This document shows, in pieces, positions 35,173 to 42,878 of a DNA stretch of 64,000 nt (positions are counted from its first letter, which is position 1; every line of letters starts with the position of its first letter). The notes beneath the pieces were generated by a model that saw only the letters and a list, made by a program, of their open reading frames with translations, had not been told where the DNA came from and did no database searches. This DNA is from G963704535 sp963704535 (GTDB taxonomy: Bacteria > Chloroflexota > Chloroflexia > Chloroflexales > Roseiflexaceae). The position numbers and the translations under genes are program-made. The stretch is from assembly GCA_963704535.1 (NCBI GenBank), contig OY969916.1:6634001-6698000 (forward strand), read 5' to 3'.

Positions 35173-35205
35173 CATCACGTATGACGTATGGTAAAAGAGG
35201 ATTCT

Positions 35206-36259
35206 ATGACAACCAGCGGCAACGGGCTGACGGATATCATCCAGGTGCGTAACCTCAAAATGCATTTTCCCGTCACCAAAGGGATCGTCATACAACGCCA
35301 GGTCGGGGCGGTCAAAGCGGTCGATGGGGTGAGCTTCTCGATCAAGCAGGGCGAGACACTGGGGCTCGTGGGCGAGAGCGGCTGCGGGAAGTCGACGACC
35401 GGCCGCGCGATCTTGCAGCTCTACCGACCGACCGCCGGCGAGGTGATCTTCCAGGGTACCGACCTGACCAAGATCCACGGCGAGGAGCTGCGGCGCATGC
35501 GCCGCAAGGTGCAGATGATCTTCCAGGACCCGTATGCCTCGCTGAACCCACGTATGACCGTCGGCGATATTGTCGGTGAGCCGATCCGGGTGCATAAGCT
35601 ACGCAACGGCAAGACGGCGGTGAATGATCGAGTTCAGGAGCTGTTGCAACTGGTCGGCCTGAACCCCTACTTCGCCAATCGCTACCCGCATGAGTTTTCC
35701 GGCGGCCAGCGGCAGCGCATCGGCATCGCCCGCGCGCTGGCGGTCGAGCCGGAGTTTGTGGTGTGCGACGAGCCGGTCTCGGCGCTGGATGTGTCGATCC
35801 AGGCGCAGGTGATCAATCTGCTTGAGGAGTTGCAGGAGAAGCTGGGGCTGACATATCTCTTTATCGCTCACGGCTTGGCGGTCGTCAAGCATATCAGCGA
35901 CCGGGTGGCGGTGATGTACCTGGGGAAGGTGGTCGAGCTGGCCAAGGGCAAAGTATTGTACAGCGTGCCGATGCACCCCTATACCCAGGCGCTGCTGTCG
36001 GCGGTGCCGATTCCCGATCCGAAGGTCGAGCAGCATCGCAAGCGGATCATCCTTGAGGGCGATGTGCCGAGCCCGTTGAACCCGCCGTCGGGCTGTCATT
36101 TCCATACGCGCTGCCCAATCGCGATCGATAAGTGCAAGTCTGTGGAGCCGCCGTTCGTTGATTACGGCGACGGCCATTTCGTCGGCATGCTGGCGCGCGC
36201 GCGAGTCGATCGCCTTGCTGCCCGCGCCGCCGATCCCGACCGAGGCGCCGACCGCATAG
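35206..36259 (+). CDS. Second oligopeptide ABC ATPase, DppF type, late frameshift
   Basis: About 350 residues: Walker A GESGCGKS, signature FSGGQRQR, Walker B FVVCDEP, and GDVPSPLNPPSGCHFHTRCPIA. Near 36183-36186 a GG appears to hold one extra G. Removing it changes GHFVGMLARAR to GHFVACWRARES, the usual OppF ending, and gives a stop at 36257-36259; without it the frame runs on to 36351 with an atypical tail. AGAGGA precedes the ATG at 35206. Confidence 0.88.
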
Positions 36260-36409
36260 GCGCCGCGTGCGTCAAGACGAACTGCTCAGGTCTTTATCGT
36301 ACTAGAAAAGGGGGCGAGGTTGCCCCCTTATTTTGTGCCTTGGTTTCTTGAGTTCCTTGCGTCAGAGTGTTACAATCCACCCGAATATTGTTGTTCTGAG
36401 GGGAGAGCC

Positions 36410-37600
36410 ATGGCCGAGCGACAGATTTATCTTGATCATGCCGCCACGACGCCTGTCGATGATCAGGTTGTTGCGGCGATGCTGCCCTACTTTACCGAGC
36501 AGTTCGGCAACCCGTCAAGCATCCACCGCTATGGGCGCGAGGCGCTTGAGGCGCTCGACGATGCCCGGGAGACGGTCGCCGCCGTGCTCGGCGCGAACCG
36601 TAAAGAGATTATTTTCACCGGCGGCGGCTCCGAGGCCGATAACCTGGCGATCAAAGGAGTGGCATTGGCCCAGCGCAAGGCGGGCCGAGGAGCGCACCTG
36701 ATCACCAGCGCGATTGAGCATCACGCCATCCTGCATGCTGCCGAGTACCTGCACGAGTTCGGCTTTGAGACGACGGTGCTGCCGGTTGACGCCGACGGGC
36801 TGATCCGCCCCGACGACCTGCGCGCGGCGCTGCGACCGGATACGGCGCTGGTCTCGATTATGTATGCGAACAATGAGATCGGCACGATCCAGCCGCTGGC
36901 CGAGCTTGGGGCAATCTGCCGTGAGCGCGGCGTGCCGTTTCACACCGACGCGGTGCAGGCGGCCGGTTCGCTCCTGCTCAACGTCAACGAACTGAACGTC
37001 GATCTGCTGTCGCTGGCCGCGCACAAAATCTACGGTCCGAAGGGCGTCGGTGCGCTGTACGTGCGCCAAGGGACGCCGCTGCTGCCACAGCTCAATGGCG
37101 GCGGCCAGGAGCGGCGGCGGCGCTCCGGCACCGAGAATATCGCCGGGATCGTCGGGATGGCGACGGCGCTCCAGCAGGTTGAGGAACAACGTGGCAGTTT
37201 CGCGGAGCGCTGCACGATACTGCGCGAGCGGCTAACGGCAGGCCTGCGCGAGCGTATCCCGCATGCCTATCTTAATGGCCACCCTGTGCAGCGGCTGCCC
37301 AATAATATCAACATGGCCTTCGACGGCGTGGAGGGTGAGAGCGTCCTGCTGCTGCTCGACCAACACGGGGTTGCGGCCTCCAGTGGATCAGCCTGCACCA
37401 GTGGCTCGCTGGAGGCTTCGCACGTGCTGCTGGCGCTTGGGCTGCCGTACGACCGGGCGATCGGGACGGTGCGCTTTACGCTGGGCAAAGCGACGACCGG
37501 GGCGGATATCGATGATGTGCTCGACATCCTGCCGCCGCTGATCGAGCGGCTCCGCTCGGTCGCGCAGGCCCACCGTGAGCAGGAGCTACAACCGGCCTAA
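36410..37600 (+). CDS. Cysteine desulfurase (NifS/IscS family)
   Basis: A 396-residue PLP enzyme that supplies sulfur for Fe-S clusters or tRNA thiolation. MIYLDHAATTP-like N-terminus (IYLDHAATTPVDDQV), SAIEHHAIL, MYANNEIGTIQP, the PLP lysine in SLAAHKIYGPKGVGAL, and the catalytic cysteine in SSGSACTSGSLE place it in the group II/IscS-type set. The start at 36410 follows GGGGAGAG. No iscU or mnmA is adjacent. The TAA stop is part of the CTAA target of an IS701-family element. Confidence 0.92.
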   Translation: MAERQIYLDHAATTPVDDQVVAAMLPYFTEQFGNPSSIHRYGREALEALDDARETVAAVLGANRKEIIFTGGGSEADNLAIKGVALAQRKAGRGAHLITSAIEHHAILHAAEYLHEFGFETTVLPVDADGLIRPDDLRAALRPDTALVSIMYANNEIGTIQPLAELGAICRERGVPFHTDAVQAAGSLLLNVNELNVDLLSLAAHKIYGPKGVGALYVRQGTPLLPQLNGGGQERRRRSGTENIAGIVGMATALQQVEEQRGSFAERCTILRERLTAGLRERIPHAYLNGHPVQRLPNNINMAFDGVEGESVLLLLDQHGVAASSGSACTSGSLEASHVLLALGLPYDRAIGTVRFTLGKATTGADIDDVLDILPPLIERLRSVAQAHREQELQPA

Positions 37601-39107
37601 TACTACAACGAGACTTTATCACTCACGTTGATTGAGTTTGGCCAAACGCCGTTTGCGATGTGAACGATATGCCCGATAATTCGCATCTTGCCAATACGCC
37701 AAGACGGAGAGCACCCACTCCGCATCAAAGCTGCGCCGTGGGATGGCGTACGCGACCAAGAACTGCGCCTGCGGCAACGTCAGGGCCGGAGCGTTTTTTT
37801 CAAGCGCTTCTGCACCCGCACCAAAAACGCCTGCGCCACAATCATCAGTGTCATATGATGATGCCAGCCCGTCCACGAGCGCACTTCGTAGTCGCCCATC
37901 CCCAGTTCCTGCTTACCGGTCTCGAAGCACGTCTCTATTGGCCAGCGCATCCCGCTCATCCGCGCCAGCCGCACAAGTGGTATGTCAGCGGGCGCATTGC
38001 ACAGATAGGTCTTGAGTTCCCCGTCGGTCAGGCTGCGCCGCAGCACCAGCCAGACCTCCTCGCCAGGCAGCCCATCACGCACACCAATCACGCGCACAAT
38101 CGCGAACTCAGCCATTTGCGGCCCTTGACTGCCCTCCTTGATCAGTTGCTTCGACCAGGCACTACTCGGCAAGGCGGTAGCCAGTGCAGCTACCGTCTGT
38201 GGAGGTGGCGAACCTGCTACCAGGCGTTCGCGTGTCGGCTTGCGGCCACGTCCGCTCCACTCTGGCACCGCCACATCTGGACGCGCCAGCCACACTTGGG
38301 TATCGTGGGGCACTTCAGCGAAGTACCACAAGTGCGCGTGGGCGATCTTGTCCAGCAGGGCGGTATCGCGCCCAAACCCTTCGTCACAAGCGACCCAGCG
38401 GCAGCGCAGAGTTTGGGTTTGGACTACGTCCTCAATCATGGCCCAGCCCAAAGATGGCTTGGTCGTAAAGGTCAATTCGTCTGGCAGCCGACAGGCTTTT
38501 CGCCGCTCGGCAAAAGCGGGGTCGCTGATCCATTCCTCGGGCAAGTACAGGCGGCGATCAACCAAGGTATAGCCTTGCTGAGAGGCATAGGCCAGAAACA
38601 CACCAGCCTGACAGTTGGCGGTCTTGCCGAGTTGTCCACAGTACTGGCGTTTGACCCCTACCGACTCGCTACCTTGCTTGGGAAAGTCGCTGCCATCCAG
38701 AAGTAGCACGCCGTCATCGTCGCCCAGATCGGCATCGATTTCCGACCACAAGCGGTGCAGGATGGCAGTATCATCCCAGGCACCTTCACTGACAAACTGC
38801 TGCATAGCCCTGATGGCATTCCGATCGACCCCACGCAAAGCCAACATCATTGGCTCAATCGACTTGCGCGGCAGCTCCAGCAGCAGGCCATGCAGATAGG
38901 TTTGCGACCATTCACGCTGCTCAGGTCCGCTTAAACAATGGAGAGAAGATCGCATGATAGCTGTTCAGTTCATCCAGCAGACCATCAATGTCTTGTGGCG
39001 TCAGGTCGAGAACTGGCGCCGTGGCAATCGTTTCCAGATGTTTCATCCCCTCCTCCCAATGGCAAATTGAGTGAGAGAGGATGATACCACGAAGTCTCGT
39101 TGTAGTA
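37601..39107. mobile_element. Complete IS701-family insertion sequence (1,507 bp)
   Basis: Perfect 16-bp terminal inverted repeats TACTACAACGAGACTT lie at 37601-37616 and 39092-39107 (inverted). Both sides have CTAA (37597-37600 and 39108-39111), a 4-bp duplication matching the YTAR target of IS701. The left CTAA holds the stop codon of the cysteine desulfurase. The right CTAA is followed at once by a family 1 end, so the IS entered exactly the gene/MITE junction. It encodes one transposase, broken by frameshifts. Confidence 0.9.
37619..39046 (-). pseudogene. IS701-family transposase, two frameshifts
   Basis: About 475 residues of DDE transposase. The N-terminus starts MKHLETIATAPVLDL at 39046 behind GGGAGGAGG. 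The first break is near 38925-38935 (SPLFKR / PEQREWS). The middle contains the DDE-type parts GVLLLDGSDFPKQG, WVACDEGFGRD and MRWPIETCFETGKQELGM. The second break is at a run of seven A (minus strand, near 37794-37800); a -1 shift there joins VQKRLKK to NAPALTLPQAQFLVAYA. The A7 run could be a programmed slippery site, but the first break cannot, so sequence error or decay is more likely. Confidence 0.85.
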
Positions 39108-39172
39108 CTAAGCAACTGTCTGAAAAGGGGGATCTTGAGGGGGCAACCCCTCAAGATCCCTTTTCCACCACT
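39108..39172. mobile_element. Family 1 element separated from the cysteine desulfurase by IS701
   Basis: After CTAA comes GCAACTGTCTGAAAAGGGGG, then TCTTGAGGGGGCAACCCC, TCAAGATCCC and TTTTCCACCAC. If the IS is removed, TAA of the cysteine desulfurase joins directly to this family 1 end, as seen at hom and three other genes. The right end is degraded. Confidence 0.75.
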
Positions 39173-39185
39173 ATTAAGATAAGTG

Positions 39186-39551
39186 CTAAACGTGCTGCAA
39201 ATGGGTGTCCTTGAAGTTGCCCGGATACTTCAGCCCGTAGCCTACCAGCCGATCCATGCCGATGTGAGCCAGCCATATCAGCGCCAGCGAGAGCGCCAGG
39301 TCGTGCCCGCCCAAGAGGCCGTAGAGTGCCAGGGCCGCAGGTGGAGCATAGGTGTGGAACAGATTGTAGAGCACGGCGCCGACGCGGTTCCCGGCCAGGT
39401 ACCCCAGCATCGAGAGATCGGGGGCCAGCAGCAGCAGGCCAAATAGCAGCCAGCCGCCGCCATAGCGACTGTAGACCAGCACGCTCACAGCGAGCAAGAC
39501 CGCGCCCTCGATGCGGAGCAGGAGATTGGGCGAGATAGTGAGCCGATTCAT
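39186..39551 (-). CDS. DUF4260 membrane protein
   Basis: A 121-residue protein with four predicted membrane segments and the DUF4260 hallmarks RIEGAVLLAVSVLVYSRYG, FHTYAPPAALALYG and LALIWLAHIGMDRLVGYGLKYPGNFKDTHL. The molecular function is unknown. It follows a TetR gene in the same direction, and a palindrome upstream of it matches one in the tetR promoter, so it is a likely target of that regulator. Confidence 0.88.
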   Translation of the reverse strand: MNRLTISPNLLLRIEGAVLLAVSVLVYSRYGGGWLLFGLLLLAPDLSMLGYLAGNRVGAVLYNLFHTYAPPAALALYGLLGGHDLALSLALIWLAHIGMDRLVGYGLKYPGNFKDTHLQHV

Positions 39552-39572
39552 TGGTTACAACCTTTCTTTCAA

Positions 39573-39594
39573 AGTGAGTGATTAGTTACTCACT
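39573..39594. promoter_or_regulatory. TetR operator candidate upstream of DUF4260
   Basis: A 22-bp near-palindrome with half sites AGTGAGTGATT and AGTTACTCACT. It matches the palindrome at 40294-40315 upstream of tetR at most positions. It lies 22 bases before the DUF4260 start codon. Confidence 0.7.
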
Positions 39595-39616
39595 AATACG
39601 GGCAAAAAAGAGACGA

Positions 39617-40282
39617 TCAGCGTACGGTACCGATGTGCAAATAATCGTCGATTCGAGCTTCGGGCACGCCGAGCGAGCGAAAGAACAAGCGATGCTGTTG
39701 GCGTCGCCAGGCCGGCTCGTCGGCTTCCTGACCTATCAGGCGCAGCAGGCCGAATAGGAGACCCTGGCCGATCAGCTGCCAGGCGGCCGCCTCGACATCC
39801 AAGTCGTCGCGCACCTGGCCGGCGGCACGGGCACGCTCCAGCAGGCGCGCGATCATTTGGACTGTCGTCAGGTAGCCGTCGTGAAGATGTTCAGCGACGA
39901 GTGTGTTGGTCGACTCGGCGGCGGCTTGGTAAAGCACATTGAGCAGAACATCGCGCTGCGGCCCGTGGGCGCCGGTCACGGCGTAGGAGCGCCAAGCTAC
40001 AGCCGTGGCCTGCAAAATCTGAAGCGGATCGCCACCGGCGCGGACGGCCTCCTCGAACAGCGTCTGTGTACGCTCCATAATCCGGTCGATCACCGCCAGG
40101 AAGAGTTCGTCGCGAGTTTTGAAGTATTTGAAAATACTGGCCTGCGAGATCCCGGCCGCCTCGGCGATATGGGTGGTGGTCGCGATACGGTAGCCGCTCC
40201 TGGCGAAAACTCCGATGGCCGCGTCAAGAATCTGCTCGCGCCGCTCGGCGGCAGGCATACGCTCGGCTCGTTCAGGTGGCAT
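39617..40282 (-). CDS. TetR-family transcriptional regulator
   Basis: A 221-residue repressor. Residues 5-55 form the TetR helix-turn-helix (RREQILDAAIGVFARSGYRIATTTHIAEAAGISQASIFKYFKTRDELF), followed by a helical ligand domain. ATG 40282 is preferred; GTG 40309 would place translation start inside the operator palindrome. It probably represses itself and the DUF4260 gene. An IS66-family element is inserted 42 bases upstream of the operator and may affect expression. Confidence 0.88.
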   Translation of the reverse strand: MPPERAERMPAAERREQILDAAIGVFARSGYRIATTTHIAEAAGISQASIFKYFKTRDELFLAVIDRIMERTQTLFEEAVRAGGDPLQILQATAVAWRSYAVTGAHGPQRDVLLNVLYQAAAESTNTLVAEHLHDGYLTTVQMIARLLERARAAGQVRDDLDVEAAAWQLIGQGLLFGLLRLIGQEADEPAWRRQQHRLFFRSLGVPEARIDDYLHIGTVR

Positions 40283-40293
40283 AAGCTTCTCTA

Positions 40294-40315
40294 GTAAGTG
40301 ATTAATCACTCACTA
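40294..40315. promoter_or_regulatory. TetR operator candidate upstream of tetR
   Basis: A 22-bp palindrome with half sites AGTAAGTGATT and AATCACTCACT; only one pair is mismatched. It repeats the site at 39573-39594 and sits 12 bases before the tetR ATG, consistent with autorepression. Confidence 0.75.
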
Positions 40316-40356
40316 TATACATCTTTTCAAGCCATTTGTCAAGCCCTTCGTGATTC

Positions 40357-41803
40357 GTAACTGTTCACGGTTGGGGTAAAGAAGATTAGGTCGGGGAGGC
40401 GGCGGCTTGGCTCAACAGCTTGAAGCATTCATCAAAGGGGTTGAGCTTGCGCGCTTGCCAGGTCTCGAACAAACTCGCCAGACCCATGCGAGTCTTTGTT
40501 CCCTCCTCGCTGCGCGAACCGCCGCTGATCTTGCGGATCACCACCAGCGGGCGAACACTACGCTCGGCCAAGTTGTTATCGGCACTCAGACCCTCTACCA
40601 GCACGAACTGGAACAATTCGTCCTCATGGCGCAGCAACCGCTTGGCTAGCGTACAACAAGCATGCTCGTAGGCTTTGGCATACTGCAGCCCCAGCACATG
40701 CATCTCACTCACCAGCCTCACATAGTGCGCTTCGCGCTCCTCGCGTGTGGCCTGAGGGTGGGCTGCCAGCCAAGCCTGGGCAGCATCATAATGCCCTCGC
40801 ACCGCCTTTGCCCAGGCAAGTACGTCGGCCTGTGCCGCATATCGCTCCTTGAGTTCGTGCAGATCGCGCAACAGATGTACCCAGCAACGCTGATGCTTGC
40901 CGGCATACTCGTTATAGCCGCAGTAGAAGTCGCTCACCAGATGGCCCTTGAAGCTGCCTCCCAGGATACGCTTCACCACCGCCTGAGCGCGGCTGTGGTC
41001 ATATTCATAGTAGCGCACCGCCTCCTCTCCGGGCGTAGAGAAAGCCCAAATGTAGCCATTCTGCCCATTCTCACGCCAGGAGGTTTCATCGCCGTGCAGG
41101 ATGGGAGAGGCACGCGCCTGCCGCTTGAGGTCATCGCTCGAGGGCTGGAGCGTTCGTCGCGCCTGATGCAGCAATTCGCTCAGTTCGCCCACGCTGAGTG
41201 TGAGTTGATGGAGCGAGTGCAGGTAGGCTTGGATACGACGGAAAGGCAGGCGCAAGGTATTGCGCAGGTAGGCGATCAGGCTGATGATGCGCACGCCGAT
41301 GCGCCCTTGACCGAGCACCTGGCCCTGCAGTTCCAGCTTTGGGCTGTGCCAGCACCGGCAGTACGGACAGAAGCGCTTGATGACACGATGTTCGACCACC
41401 TCGACGGGCTGCGGTTCGGGCAGTTCGATCACCTCGCGTGAGTAGTCGAGGCTGTGGCCTTGCAAGCGGTAGTTGCAATCTGGACAGCGTTCCAGGGCAT
41501 GTTCAACCTGACGAGTAGGCCTCATGCGTTGTCGAGCGTGGTTGTGCTTGGCTGCGCGCTTCTTGCGAGGTGGCTTGGGCTCGCTGTCTTTGGGTCTGTT
41601 GGGTTTGACGAACGGCGGTGGGTCGTGGGGTTGCTGTTCGAGTTGTGCAATCCTGCCTTGCACGGCAGCCAGTTGCTCCAGCACCTGCGCCAGTTGCTGC
41701 TTGAGTTCCTGGTTTTCGGCCCGCAGCCGGATGACTTCTTCCTCAAACATCATACGCTCATGAATACCATAGAAGCGTAAGTAGGGCAAGTCTGAACATT
41801 TAC
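40357..41803. mobile_element. Complete IS66-family insertion sequence (1,447 bp)
   Basis: The ends read GTAACTGTTCACGGTTG (40357 onward) and, inverted, GTAAATGTTCAGACTTG (from 41803). They show the GTAA terminus of IS66. Both sides carry CGTGATTC (40349-40356 and 41804-41811), an exact 8-bp duplication, the size typical of IS66. There is a single transposase gene and no tnpA/tnpB, as in the ISBst12 subgroup. It lies in the tetR upstream region and borders a family 1 element. Confidence 0.92.
40386..41753 (-). CDS. IS66-family transposase (TnpC type)
   Basis: A 455-residue transposase: N-terminal leucine-zipper-like coiled coil (RLRAENQELKQQLAQVLEQLAAVQGRIAQLEQQ), a basic linker, a zinc-ribbon (CPDCNYRL ... 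FCPYCRCWHSP), and the DDE_Tnp_IS66 catalytic domain (ILHGDETSWRENGQNGYIWAF, GHLVSDFYCGYN, GLSADNNLAERSVRPLVVIRKISGG) with Asp, Asp and Glu in place. The start at 41753 is inside the IS; a longer frame begins in the neighbouring MITE and is not real. It appears intact. Confidence 0.93.
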   Translation of the reverse strand: MMFEEEVIRLRAENQELKQQLAQVLEQLAAVQGRIAQLEQQPHDPPPFVKPNRPKDSEPKPPRKKRAAKHNHARQRMRPTRQVEHALERCPDCNYRLQGHSLDYSREVIELPEPQPVEVVEHRVIKRFCPYCRCWHSPKLELQGQVLGQGRIGVRIISLIAYLRNTLRLPFRRIQAYLHSLHQLTLSVGELSELLHQARRTLQPSSDDLKRQARASPILHGDETSWRENGQNGYIWAFSTPGEEAVRYYEYDHSRAQAVVKRILGGSFKGHLVSDFYCGYNEYAGKHQRCWVHLLRDLHELKERYAAQADVLAWAKAVRGHYDAAQAWLAAHPQATREEREAHYVRLVSEMHVLGLQYAKAYEHACCTLAKRLLRHEDELFQFVLVEGLSADNNLAERSVRPLVVIRKISGGSRSEEGTKTRMGLASLFETWQARKLNPFDECFKLLSQAAASPT

Positions 41804-41811
41804 CGTGATTC

Positions 41812-41917
41812 TTAGAGGCTGTCTGAAAAGGCCCGCCTGCCACTCGCGATCCGTGGTGTAAAGGGGGAGTTTGAGAGGGCTGCCCTCTCAAACTCCCCCT
41901 TTCCAGACAGCCTCTTA
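41812..41917. mobile_element. Family 1 MITE, full length (100 bp), TTA duplication
   Basis: The element 41815-41914 has inverted ends GAGGCTGTCTGAAAAGG and CCTTTCCAGACAGCCTC, and the interior in reverse orientation (CACTCGCGATCCGTGGTG). Flanks are TTA at 41812-41814 and TTA at 41915-41917. The IS66 duplication ends one base before the left flank. Confidence 0.9.
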
Positions 41918-41932
41918 GTGGTGTGGGCGCCA

Positions 41933-42649
41933 TTAGCTCAGTTGCTTGACAACCTCGACCCCGTTGCTGGCCATATGGTGCAGGAACAGCACGTGGTGCA
42001 GGTCGCCGTCGTGGGCTTTGATGCCCAGCTCACGGGCGACCGAGACCGGCGTGTCGAACGTTTCCACCGCATCGGCCGGGACGACGACGCGCCGGGCCAG
42101 GTTGGCAGCGTTGGCCTCAAGCCGCAGGGTCATCGCCGCCTGGTAGGTACACAGGTCGCTGCAATCGCCCACGACTACGAAGCGGTCAACCTGCGGGCGC
42201 TGCTTGAGCCATGTGCCCAGGTCGGTGCCGATGCTGGAGTTGATCGAGTTCTTGGGGATGATCGCGATATCGCCGAAGAACGGCAGCGCCTTCAGCTCGT
42301 CTACCGCTTCGCTCTCCTCGGTGCCGCGAACGCAGTGGGGCGGGTAGACCTGGAACTCCGGCGTATCGGGATCATGCGTGTCCTGGGTCAGCGCGAAGTT
42401 CCGCACCCCAAGCGCATACGCGCGCTCGAACAGCTCTGTCACCGGCTGCGCGAGCCGGCCGACGCGTTCGCTGGCGAGCGGCCCGCTCTTGCAAAAGCCG
42501 TTGATCATGTCGATCGAGATCACGGCGACGCGCTCCGGCTCACCGGCCACCAGGTCGCCTAGCGGAAGCTCCTGGAGGGCGTCGTACCACTCCTCCAGGT
42601 AGGCCAGGAATGGTTGGGAACGGTCAAGGAGATTAATTTTAGTAGGCAT
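41933..42649 (-). CDS. Isochorismatase-family hydrolase, probable nicotinamidase
   Basis: A 238-residue cysteine hydrolase. The triad residues are visible: Asp in VAVISIDMINGF, Lys in IIPKNSINSS, Cys in VVGDCSDLCTYQAAMTLR. TQDTHDPDTPEFQVYPPHCVRGTEE supplies the metal-site Asp/His region of nicotinamidases. The family makes nicotinic acid from nicotinamide or hydrolyses related amides. GGAGG precedes the ATG at 42649. It is the last gene of the NrtR-nadE cluster, which supports a role in NAD salvage. Confidence 0.85.
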   Translation of the reverse strand: MPTKINLLDRSQPFLAYLEEWYDALQELPLGDLVAGEPERVAVISIDMINGFCKSGPLASERVGRLAQPVTELFERAYALGVRNFALTQDTHDPDTPEFQVYPPHCVRGTEESEAVDELKALPFFGDIAIIPKNSINSSIGTDLGTWLKQRPQVDRFVVVGDCSDLCTYQAAMTLRLEANAANLARRVVVPADAVETFDTPVSVARELGIKAHDGDLHHVLFLHHMASNGVEVVKQLS

Positions 42650-42670
42650 GTATACCTCCAATCAAGCACT

Positions 42671-42872
42671 GGTTAACGCCAGTTACGCGGTCATCTACCA
42701 AGCCTGGTCTCAGCCTTCGGCAGCCCTTCGACAGGCTCAGGAGCCGTGGTACTTTTCCTTCCTTTTACCGTCGATTTTTCGCCCGGCCGGGCGAAAAATC
42801 GACGGTAAAGAAATAAGTGAAGTACCTTGCTGCCGCAGGCAATAGAGTGTTGCGGGCGCCACCGCATAACTC
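42671..42872. repeat. Family 2 long hairpin, copy B
   Basis: The perfect 23-bp core is 42764-42786 and 42787-42809, left arm TTTACCGTCGATTTTTCGCC plus CGG. Outer pairs are GGTACTT (42748-42754) and AAGTACC (42820-42826). CCTTCGACAGGCTCAGGAGC lies on the left side, as in copy C. Compared with copy A, CTCGTCGAT became ACCGTCGAT on one arm and the other arm changed to match. Confidence 0.85.
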
Positions 42873-42878
42873 CCGTCA

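Noticed and set aside
41754..41933. N-terminal extension of the IS66 transposase
   Set aside because: The extension lies outside the IS right end (41803) and is encoded by a MITE; the family starts at the coiled coil.
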